9,047 bases of DNA from UBA3263 sp964549975 (GTDB taxonomy: Bacteria; Bacteroidota; Bacteroidia; Bacteroidales; Muribaculaceae), in assembly GCA_964549975.1 (NCBI GenBank), contig CAZJWM010000085.1, positions 1-9,047 on the forward strand, given 5' to 3'. Under the pieces are notes generated by a model. That model was not told where the DNA came from. It saw only the letters and a program-made list of their open reading frames with translations, and made no database searches. Positions 1 to 5,250 of this stretch are shown in pieces (positions within the stretch are counted from its first letter, which is position 1; every line of letters starts with the position of its first letter). Position numbers and translations under genes: made by a program.

Positions 1-368
1 ACTATGGCCACGAATCATATTTCGTATCTAAGCTCCCGAAGCACGAAATCGGCCAAAACTTCCAAGCCGAATCGGTGTTTCTCACCGACGACCAGAAGAA
101 AACCCGCGAGGCCGAAATCGTGGCCAGCGAAAAAGCTGCCACCGAACTCAAATATAAATACTTCGGCCCCGAAGGCGAACTCTACAAAAAACGTCAAACC
201 CTGATGCAACCCATCCAAGACGAAATCTACAACGCCATCAAGAAGCTCGCCGAAGAAAAAGGCTACCAGTGCATCTTCGACCGCGCCTCCTCGGCCAACA
301 TCATCTTCGCCTCGCCCCGCATCGACGTTTCAAACGAAGTGCTCGCCAAGTTAGGTTATTCCAAATAA
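1..368 (+). CDS. skp: OmpH/Skp-family periplasmic chaperone, 3' part (5' end outside window)
   Basis: The reading frame is open from base 3 to the TAA at 366-368 and runs off the left edge, so about 121 C-terminal residues are visible and the signal peptide is not. The visible part begins in a charged, helix-forming stretch (TDDQKKTREAEIVASEKAATELKYKYFGPEGELYKKRQ), the second half of the long Skp coiled-coil arm. It ends in the strand region of the body (GYQCIFDRASSANIIFASPRIDVSNEVLAKLGYSK). A GYSK-type end and the motif FGPEGELYKKRQ are typical of Bacteroidota OmpH proteins. Skp/OmpH binds unfolded outer-membrane proteins in the periplasm and hands them to the BAM complex. A second paralogue starts 56 bases downstream. 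An internal GTG at 75 should not be taken as the start, because coding sequence clearly continues upstream of it. Family assignment is firm; the exact client proteins are unknown. Confidence 0.9.
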   Translation, partial: YGHESYFVSKLPKHEIGQNFQAESVFLTDDQKKTREAEIVASEKAATELKYKYFGPEGELYKKRQTLMQPIQDEIYNAIKKLAEEKGYQCIFDRASSANIIFASPRIDVSNEVLAKLGYSK

Positions 369-382
369 TTTGCATAACTTTG
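351..382 (+). promoter_or_regulatory. Bacteroidota-type promoter for the second skp gene
   Basis: TAACTTTG at 375-382 matches the Bacteroidota -7 consensus TAnnTTTG exactly. TTAG at 351-354 lies 20 bases upstream and matches the -33 TTTG at three of four bases. Transcription would start near 389, giving a leader of roughly 35 bases. The -33 element lies inside the last codons of the preceding gene, so the second skp copy can be expressed both by read-through and independently. Prediction from motifs only. Confidence 0.6.
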
Positions 383-424
383 CCCACATATTAACTCGAA
401 ATTTCAACTAAAATCACACCAACT

Positions 425-922
425 ATGATCAAGAAAATCCTGCTCATCCTGGCAGTTTGCCTCCCCTCCATCGCCTTCGCTCAAGGCAAAATCGCAGTGG
501 TTGACGCTGAGGCCGTGTTCAACGCAATGCCCGAACGCGAAGCAGCCCAGAAGCAAATCGAAACCGCATCCAAAACCTACGAAGACGAACTCATGAAGCT
601 TCGCGAGGAGATGGACAAGAAATATCAGGAATATCAAGGCCTGGCTGCCGACACCCCCGAAAGCATCAAGGAGCGTCGCATCCAAGAAGTGCAAGAGCTC
701 AACAACCGCATCCAAGAGTTCTACGAAAAGGCCCAGCAAGACCTGGCTCGCCAGCAGGAAACCCTCCTGGCCCCCATCCAGACCAAGCTTCAGGAAGCCA
801 TCAAGAAGGTAGGCGCTAACGGCAACTACACTCTGGTGCTCCCCTCCACCGTGCCCTTCTACTTCGGCTCCGACGTGACCGACGTCACCGCCGCCGTGAA
901 GACTCAGCTCGGCATCAAGTAA
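425..922 (+). CDS. skp: OmpH/Skp-family periplasmic chaperone
   Basis: This is a complete 165-residue protein. Residues 1-19 form a signal peptide (MIKK, hydrophobic core, then AFA before Q20), so the mature protein is periplasmic. Residues 22-30 (KIAVVDAEA) are the first strand of the Skp body. Residues about 35-118 are a long charged helical hairpin rich in E, K, Q and R, forming the coiled-coil arm that grips clients. The end (NYTLVLPSTVPFYFGSDVTDVTAAVKTQLGIK) returns to the body. Length and layout fit Skp/OmpH, which chaperones unfolded outer-membrane proteins across the periplasm. It lies directly after another member of the family, a common Bacteroidota tandem arrangement, and is followed by a strong terminator. 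There is no Shine-Dalgarno sequence before the ATG, as usual in this phylum. The two copies are clearly diverged paralogues, not a recent duplication. Confidence 0.93.
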   Translation: MIKKILLILAVCLPSIAFAQGKIAVVDAEAVFNAMPEREAAQKQIETASKTYEDELMKLREEMDKKYQEYQGLAADTPESIKERRIQEVQELNNRIQEFYEKAQQDLARQQETLLAPIQTKLQEAIKKVGANGNYTLVLPSTVPFYFGSDVTDVTAAVKTQLGIK

Positions 923-953
923 GCAACTACAGATTGATTCAATTTTGACCCTC

Positions 954-997
954 AAGCCATTGGTGGCCGCCGCGCCTCCGATGGCTTCCTTTTTTTT
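954..997 (+). terminator. Rho-independent terminator after skp
   Basis: AAGCCATTGG (954-963) pairs with CCGATGGCTT (978-987) as a 10-bp stem with one G-T wobble, around a 14-base GC-rich loop. CC and an eight-T run at 990-997 follow. It works only in the plus direction; on the minus strand the run lies upstream of the hairpin as A residues, so it would not terminate xerD transcription. Confidence 0.85.
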
Positions 998-998
998 A

Positions 999-1026
999 AT
1001 TGAAAATTGAAAATTGAAAGTTGAAA
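999..1026 (+). repeat. 7-base tandem repeat, ATTGAAA x4
   Basis: Four adjacent copies of a 7-base unit: ATTGAAA three times and GTTGAAA once. They start just after the T-run of the skp terminator. A three-unit version of the same repeat occurs in inverted orientation at 2305-2325. The AT-rich composition contrasts sharply with the GC-rich genes around it. Confidence 0.9.
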
Positions 1027-1029
1027 GTC

Positions 1030-1071
1030 TTTTTAGTTGGGAGTTTTTAGTTCTTGGTTTTTAGTTTTCCT
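1030..1071 (+). repeat. 14-base periodic repeat with TTTTTAGTT core, x3
   Basis: TTTTTAGTT occurs at 1030-1038, 1044-1052 and 1058-1066, spaced exactly 14 bases apart; the five bases between cores vary (GGGAG, CTTGG, TTCCT). One copy of the same core follows the ATTGAAA units in the inverted composite near 2294-2302. No gene is seen here. Confidence 0.85.
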
Positions 1072-1077
1072 TAAAGT

Positions 1078-1121
1078 CCCTAAGGTCTTTAAGGTCTTTA
1101 AGGTCTTTAAGGTCTTTAGGG
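1078..1121 (+). repeat. 9-base tandem repeat, AAGGTCTTT x4, with inverted CCCTAA/TTAGGG ends
   Basis: Four perfect copies of AAGGTCTTT occupy 1082-1117. The array is bracketed by CCCTAA (1078-1083) and TTAGGG (1116-1121), which could pair at its ends. It ends only 16 bases from the xerD stop codon. Perfect short units suggest a variable-number tandem repeat that may differ in copy number between strains. Confidence 0.88.
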
Positions 1122-1136
1122 AGTTTAGGGGGGGCG

Positions 1137-2042
1137 TTAGTGGAAGTTGCGGGGGTGGAAGCGGAGGATTTCTTCGCGCAGACGGGTGTTGTCGATGTGG
1201 AGGTAGATTTCGGTGGTGGAGATGCTTTCGTGGCCGAGCATCTGCTGGATGGCGCGTAGGTTGGCGCCGCCTTCGAGCAGGTGTGAGGCAAAGGAGTGGC
1301 GCAGGGTGTGGGGCGATATCACTTTGCGAATGCCGGCGGCCGAGGCCAGTTGCTTGATGATGTAGAACACGCGCACACGGGTGATTCTTGCGCCGGTGCG
1401 CGGGGCCAGAAACACGTAGTTTTCCTCGCCGGGCTTGATTTTGCCGTCGGCGCGTTGGGCCAGCCAGAGGCGCAGAGCGTCGGCCGTGGGCTCGCTCATG
1501 GGCACGGCTCTCTGTTTGCCACCCTTGCCCTCCACAATCAGATATCCGTCGTCGAGATAGAGGTCGCTCATGCGCAGGTTTGTGAGCTCGCTCACGCGCA
1601 GTCCGCAGCCGTAGAGCGTCTCCATCAGGGCGTGGTCGCGCACGCACTCACGCGCCGTGGGGTCGATGCAGTCGATCATGCGATCGATTTCCTCCACGGT
1701 GAGCACCTGCGGCAGGTGACGGCCAATCTGAGGCGGCTCCAGGCGCAGCGTTGGGTCGTCGGCCACGCGCCCCTCTTGGAGCAGAAAACGATAGAATGCG
1801 CGCCATCCGCTGAGCACACGTCGCAGGCTTCGCGGCTGCAGCCCCATGTCCATCAGTTGGGCCATGAATCCGCGGAGCTGCTCCAGGGTGACGTCGGCTG
1901 CCGACGTCTGCTCCTCTTGCAGCAGCTCCAGCAGACGCGATGCGTCGCGCAGATAGGCCTCGCGCGTGTTGGCCGCGAGCCCCTGCTCCAGCAGCAGGGC
2001 CGCTCCAAATTCCTCTAATAAGCTATCCTCTTTCATAAACAT
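1137..2042 (-). CDS. xerD: Site-specific tyrosine recombinase XerD
   Basis: This 301-residue protein has the usual Xer length. Residues about 5-90 form the N-terminal SAM-like core-binding domain (AANTREAYLRDASRLLELL). Residues about 110-295 are the catalytic domain. All expected catalytic residues are visible: R149 in GCGLRVSEL, K173 in EGKGGKQR, H245 and R248 in SPHTLRHSFASHLLEGG, H271 in MLGHESISTTEIY, and the nucleophile Y280. The tail LREEILRFHPRNFH is typical of Bacteroidota XerD rather than of integrases. XerC/XerD resolve chromosome dimers at dif during division, with XerD activated by the FtsK gamma domain; ftsK is transcribed in the same direction 3.2 kb upstream. A TAG stop lies directly before the ATG used here; an alternative ATG lies two codons inside (2034-2036). 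No own promoter or downstream terminator is evident. Confidence 0.93.
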   Translation of the reverse strand: MFMKEDSLLEEFGAALLLEQGLAANTREAYLRDASRLLELLQEEQTSAADVTLEQLRGFMAQLMDMGLQPRSLRRVLSGWRAFYRFLLQEGRVADDPTLRLEPPQIGRHLPQVLTVEEIDRMIDCIDPTARECVRDHALMETLYGCGLRVSELTNLRMSDLYLDDGYLIVEGKGGKQRAVPMSEPTADALRLWLAQRADGKIKPGEENYVFLAPRTGARITRVRVFYIIKQLASAAGIRKVISPHTLRHSFASHLLEGGANLRAIQQMLGHESISTTEIYLHIDNTRLREEILRFHPRNFH

Positions 2043-2059
2043 CTAAAAAACAAGTGCAA

Positions 2060-2122
2060 CGATGCATCGGAGATGCAGATTATCCCTAAACCCCAACTTG
2101 CCGCAGGCTAGTTGGGGGGTAT
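2060..2122 (+). repeat. Left arm of the palindromic element (hairpins A and B)
   Basis: This 63-base arm carries hairpin A (TGCATC-GGA-GATGCA), a spacer containing TTATCC, hairpin B (CCCCAACT and AGTTGGGG around the 11-base loop TGCCGCAGGCT) and then GGTAT. The loop can add an inner 3-bp stem, GCC/GGC. It is about 83% identical to the reverse complement of 2212-2273. Confidence 0.88.
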
Positions 2123-2211
2123 GCTGAACCCTCATAACGCTACCTCGAAGAGGTTGTCACCAGTGCGGCTCTGGTGACATGGTCTCCGACCAAGCACCTG
2201 ATTTGCGCTTT

Positions 2212-2273
2212 ATACCCCCGGCTAGCCTGCGGCAAGCCGGGGTTTTAGGATAACCAGCCTCTCCGAGGCATCG
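2212..2273 (-). repeat. Right arm of the palindromic element (hairpins B' and A')
   Basis: This is the inverted copy of 2060-2122, with 10 substitutions and one one-base gap by eye. In hairpin A' an A-T pair of the left arm has become C-G. In hairpin B' two adjacent A-T pairs have become G-C (stem CCCCGGCT/AGCCGGGG). Six of the ten differences are therefore three compensatory pairs, while the 11-base B loop is unchanged. Confidence 0.88.
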
Positions 2274-2293
2274 CAACCGATTGATTTGCAAAA

Positions 2294-2325
2294 AACTAAA
2301 AAACTTTCAATTTTCAACTTTCAAT
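2294..2325 (-). repeat. AT-rich composite repeat, inverted partner of 999-1066
   Basis: On the minus strand this reads ATTGAAA, GTTGAAA, ATTGAAA (2325-2305), then a TTTTTAGTT core (2302-2294). That is the same unit types in the same order as at 999-1066 on the plus strand. In each place the composite follows directly on a gene's 3' end. The helicase stop codon TGA (2321-2323) is part of the first unit. Confidence 0.82.
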
Positions 2326-3715
2326 TAGAAAAAGGGTTGAGATAGAACAGGCGCGTGGTGGCGCGGGTGGTGGCGGTGTAGAGCCAGCGGTGGAAGTCGA
2401 GGCCCGTGAGGGCCTCCGGGGGGATGGAGCCGAGGTCGACGATGACGTTGGCCCACTGGCCGCCCTGGGCCTTGTGGCAGGTGATGGCGTAGGCATATTT
2501 CACTTGCAGGGCCTGATAGTAGGGGTTGGTCTTCAGGGCACGCATACGCACTCCGTGGGGCGTGTATTCGGTGAAGAGCGCCGGGTCGTTGTAGATGGCC
2601 TCAAAGAGCTGTTTTTGCTGGTCGGCGGTGAGGGCCGGAGCGTCGGCGGTGAGGCATTGGAGAATCACCTTGCATTCCAGCTCCACTTGTCGGTAGGGGA
2701 AGAGCAACACCACGTCGGCAAACCGGAAACCATATTTCTGCTCCGAGCCGATGACGCGCACCACTCGGGCCACGTCGCCGTTGGCAATGAAGTCGAGTCG
2801 CGGCTCCTTGGCGCCCCAGTGATAGTTGTTTTTGGCCACAAGCAGCAGCTCGTCGCGGCAGAGCTCCTCCTCGCGGCCGAGAATCTGCTGACGTATGGCC
2901 AGGTTGCACTGCGTGGCGCGCCAGTTGGCGCGCGTGATCACCACGGTTTCGTCTATGCCGTCGGTGGCATAGGCCGTGGATAGCAGGTCTTCGAGCTCCT
3001 CGCCGGCCAGGGGAATCACGTCGTCGAAGCCGTCGAAATAGAGTTTGGGGTCGGGCAGCGGATCGTGGCGCATGGCGCGGCGTTGGCGCGTGGCGTTATA
3101 GAGGATGCCGCTGGAGCGGGCTTGGCGCACCGTGTCGGTGAGTTGTGCGCGACTCACACGCAGGCCGTAGCTCTTGAGCGTGGCGGCGTCGAGCGCGGGC
3201 GAAAATTCGCAGCCCACGGGGGGCAGCTGCGCCGTGTCGCCCAGGAAAATCAGTTTGCAGTTGTGGCCCGAATAGACATATTGAATCAGGTCGGAGAGCA
3301 AGTCGGTGCCATCCTCGGAGGAGCCTATCATCGAGGCCTCGTCGACGATGAACACGGTGTGTTGGTGGGGATTGTCCATCACGGCCGTGAATGAGCGACC
3401 GGGCTGCGGCGGGCGGTAGATTTTGCGGTGGATGGTGTAGGCCGGAAAACCGGAATAGGCGGCAAAGACTTTGGCGGCGCGGCCCGTTGGGGCCAGAAGC
3501 ACCGACGGCACCTCGGCGGCGCGCAGAGCGCGCACCAAGGCGCCGGTGAGCGATGTTTTGCCCGTGCCGGCATAGCCGCAGAGCAGAAACACGGAGTCGC
3601 TTGGCGTTTGCGAGCTGCAGAAGCGCGACAGGGCCAACACCACGGCGAGCTGTTGGTCGTTGGCCGTGTATGGCAAATAGTCGAGCACGCTCTGTGCAAA
3701 CTGCCCTATGGTCAT
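2321..3715 (-). CDS. RecD/Dda-like superfamily 1 DNA helicase (AAA_30 type)
   Basis: This 464-residue protein shows the SF1B helicase motifs in order: Walker A GYAGTGKTS at 47-55 (K53); motif Ia-like LLAPTGRAAKVF at 73-84; Walker B VFIVDEAS at 121-128 (D125, E126); motif III FLGDTAQLPPVG at 157-168 (Q163); a TRANWRA motif at 251-257; and the C-terminal UvrD_C_2 signature TCHKAQGGQW (402-411) with WLYTATTRAT (434-443), whose R441 fits the motif VI arginine. It resembles stand-alone Bacteroidota proteins related to RecD2 and phage T4 Dda, and lacks the long N-terminal region of RecD2. Its likely role is ATP-driven 5'-3' unwinding in repair or replication; this is inferred from the family. Its ATG overlaps the trxB stop as ATGA, suggesting coupled translation. 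The stop codon lies in an AT-rich repeat, so the last residues may be repeat-derived. Confidence 0.88.
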   Translation of the reverse strand: MTIGQFAQSVLDYLPYTANDQQLAVVLALSRFCSSQTPSDSVFLLCGYAGTGKTSLTGALVRALRAAEVPSVLLAPTGRAAKVFAAYSGFPAYTIHRKIYRPPQPGRSFTAVMDNPHQHTVFIVDEASMIGSSEDGTDLLSDLIQYVYSGHNCKLIFLGDTAQLPPVGCEFSPALDAATLKSYGLRVSRAQLTDTVRQARSSGILYNATRQRRAMRHDPLPDPKLYFDGFDDVIPLAGEELEDLLSTAYATDGIDETVVITRANWRATQCNLAIRQQILGREEELCRDELLLVAKNNYHWGAKEPRLDFIANGDVARVVRVIGSEQKYGFRFADVVLLFPYRQVELECKVILQCLTADAPALTADQQKQLFEAIYNDPALFTEYTPHGVRMRALKTNPYYQALQVKYAYAITCHKAQGGQWANVIVDLGSIPPEALTGLDFHRWLYTATTRATTRLFYLNPFSN

Positions 3716-4638
3716 TTCATCAAGTAGGCCTCAACGTCGAGGGCTGCGCGGCAGCCCATTCCGGCGGCGGAGATGGCTTGGCGATAGCGTGGGTCGGCCA
3801 CGTCGCCGGCGGCAAAGACGCCGCTGACGGAGGTGGCGGTGGTGCCGTCGAAGGTTTTCACGTAGCCATGGTCGTCGAGCTCAATGTAGGGGGCAAAGAT
3901 GTCGGTGGCGGGTTTGTGGCCTATGCCGAGGAAGAATCCGTCGATGGCGATGTCGAAACGGCGTTCTTGGTCGGTGCCGCGATGCTCCACCAGGTGGGCG
4001 CCTTCGAGGAATTCTTCGCCGAAGAGGCCTTCGGTGTTGGTGTTGAAGAGCACTTGAATTTTCGGATTTTCCATCACGCGGCGCTGCATCACCTGCGAAG
4101 CTCGCAGATGGGGCTTACGCACAATCATATACACCTGTTTGGCCAGCGAGCTGAGATACATTGCCTCCTCGCAGGCGGTGTCGCCGCCGCCCACGACTGC
4201 CACTGTGCGATTGCGATAGAAGAAGCCGTCGCAGGTGGCGCAAGCGCTCACGCCCATTCCGGCATATTTCTGTTCGTCGGGCAGGCCGAGATACATGGCG
4301 GAGGCGCCGGTGGCTATGATCACGGCGTCGGCCTCAATGGTTTCGCCGCCGTCGGCAACGGCCTTCAGGGGCTTGCTGCTGAAGTCTACGGAGGCTATAC
4401 GGCCGGGGCGGATGTCGGCGCCAAAGCGCTCGGCTTGGCGGCGCAGGTCGGCCATGAGTTGCGGGCCTGTCACTCCGTCGGGGTATCCGGGGAAGTTTTC
4501 CACCTCGGTGGTGGTGGTGAGCTGGCCACCGGGCATTTGGCCCTCAAAGAGCACGGGTTGCAGATTGGCGCGCGAGGCGTAGATGGCGGCGGTGTAGCCG
4601 GCAGGGCCGGAACCGATTATCAGGCATTTTGTATTCAT
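3712..4638 (-). CDS. trxB: Thioredoxin-disulfide reductase
   Basis: This 308-residue flavoprotein has the normal length for bacterial low-molecular-weight TrxB. Visible motifs are the FAD-binding GSGPAG (9-14); the redox-active CATC at C133 and C136 followed by D137; the NADPH-binding VVGGGDTA (148-155) with basic IVRKPHLRAS (172-181); and the C-terminal FAD motif FAAGDV (275-280), followed by YRQAISAAGMGCRAALDVEAYL. It moves electrons from NADPH to thioredoxin in the cytoplasm, supporting ribonucleotide reductase and peroxide defence. It starts 17 bases after the lolA stop and overlaps the helicase start by four bases, so it sits inside the operon. No thioredoxin gene is in the window. There is no Shine-Dalgarno sequence. 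Identification is secure. Confidence 0.97.
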   Translation of the reverse strand: MNTKCLIIGSGPAGYTAAIYASRANLQPVLFEGQMPGGQLTTTTEVENFPGYPDGVTGPQLMADLRRQAERFGADIRPGRIASVDFSSKPLKAVADGGETIEADAVIIATGASAMYLGLPDEQKYAGMGVSACATCDGFFYRNRTVAVVGGGDTACEEAMYLSSLAKQVYMIVRKPHLRASQVMQRRVMENPKIQVLFNTNTEGLFGEEFLEGAHLVEHRGTDQERRFDIAIDGFFLGIGHKPATDIFAPYIELDDHGYVKTFDGTTATSVSGVFAAGDVADPRYRQAISAAGMGCRAALDVEAYLMK

Positions 4639-4655
4639 TGTGGAGTCAAAAGAGA

Positions 4656-5231
4656 TTATCGTAGGTCGATGGTGGTGACGCCCTTGGGGGCGGTGAAGCG
4701 GAAAGAGCTCGTGGCGGGCACGGTGGAGGAGGTGGTGATGGAGATGCCGCTAATGTTGACGGTGTGGCCGCCGGAGGTGAGACTCACTGCGGTGGGCCAG
4801 GCGGTGGCGGTGTCGAATGTCACCACGATGCGCGAGATTTCGCTCTGCGAGGGGTTCTTGGGGGTGAATGTGGCTTTGTTGGAACCTTGGAGGGCCACTT
4901 TGAAATTGTGGCGCAGGGTGGTCAACACGGCCAGAGGATTCACCTGGGCCTGCTCGTCGGCAGTGGGGCGCGTGAGGGTCACTTCGGCGTCTTCGGGGAG
5001 GTATGTCCATTGGGTTGTGCCGTCGTAGTAGACCTTCATCGAGGGGGTGTCGATGGCGTAGCGCACACCGCTGACGGTGAGTTGCGACCGGTGGCCGTCG
5101 ATGGCAAACCGAGCTGTGAGCCCGGCGGCGGAGTTGGCCTTGCGGGCGGCGCGGTCGACGATGTTTTCGGCAGATGCGGCCGTGGCCACCAGTGCCGCTA
5201 TGGCGAGCAGAATGATGCGTAGACGTTTCAT
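4656..5231 (-). CDS. lolA: LolA-like outer-membrane lipoprotein carrier protein
   Basis: This 191-residue protein begins with a signal peptide (MKRLR, hydrophobic core 6-17, cleavage likely after A21 in ASA-EN), so it is periplasmic. The mature part fits the LolA half-barrel: LTARFAIDGHRSQLTVSGVRYAI (38-60), MKVYYDGTTQWTYLPEDAEVTLTRP (65-89), the conserved run to NP (VNPLAVL, 97-103), and the final FRFTAPKGVTTIDLR (177-191), which is typical of Bacteroidota members. LolA accepts lipoproteins from the LolCDE complex and carries them to the outer membrane. It follows ftsK by 19 bases. The ftsK-lolA order is also found in Escherichia coli, which supports the assignment. Sequence divergence from proteobacterial LolA leaves slight doubt about exact function. 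Confidence 0.85.
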   Translation of the reverse strand: MKRLRIILLAIAALVATAASAENIVDRAARKANSAAGLTARFAIDGHRSQLTVSGVRYAIDTPSMKVYYDGTTQWTYLPEDAEVTLTRPTADEQAQVNPLAVLTTLRHNFKVALQGSNKATFTPKNPSQSEISRIVVTFDTATAWPTAVSLTSGGHTVNISGISITTSSTVPATSSFRFTAPKGVTTIDLR

Positions 5232-5250
5232 TGGTGAGCGGGCGAGGAGT

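Larger units (their letters stand above)
2060..2273. repeat. Palindromic seven-hairpin element (REP/BIME-, MITE- or structured-RNA-like)
   Basis: Nearly the whole helicase-xerD gap is one symmetric structure, ordered A-B-C-D-C'-B'-A'. Stems are A 2063-2068/2072-2077 with loop GGA; B 2091-2098/2110-2117; C 2142-2146/2150-2154 with loop GAA; D 2156-2163/2171-2178 (GTCACCAG/CTGGTGAC); C' 2180-2184/2188-2192 with loop TCC; B' 2216-2223/2235-2242; A' 2257-2261/2265-2269 with loop TCC. Both strands can fold the same way. It encodes no convincing protein. CAA flanks both ends (2057-2059 and 2274-2276), which could be a 3-base target duplication but is too short to be telling. On the minus strand it would form the leader of xerD or the tail of the upstream operon. 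The folding is direct from sequence; the biological class is inference. Confidence 0.85.

Noticed and set aside
954..997. Bidirectional terminator serving both skp and xerD
   Set aside because: On the minus strand the run of A precedes the hairpin and no T-run follows it, so it is a plausible terminator only for skp.
1078..1130. Telomere-like TTAGGG motifs
   Set aside because: Only two copies of TTAGGG, in a bacterial intergenic repeat region. They are edges of the 9-base array, not a telomere-type tract.
1037..1357. Plus-strand frame of 106 codons starting in the tandem repeats
   Set aside because: Its start is encoded by the simple repeats (VFKVFKVFK) and the rest is antisense to the xerD C-terminus.
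2043..2135. 30-codon minus-strand frame ending in TAG directly before the xerD ATG, a possible leader peptide
   Set aside because: It runs through hairpins A and B, whose paired changes show selection on structure. It has no ribosome-binding or codon-use support and is best explained by chance.
2043..2320. Insertion sequence remnant or CRISPR array
   Set aside because: No transposase fragment is visible, and the repeats are inverted arms, not regularly spaced direct repeats with unique spacers. The CAA flanks are too short to prove insertion.
3553..5028. Long plus-strand frame of 491 codons opposite trxB and lolA
   Set aside because: It lies antisense to firmly identified trxB and lolA and is rich in Gly, Ala, Val and His, as expected from the reverse of GC-rich coding DNA. 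No domain is recognisable.
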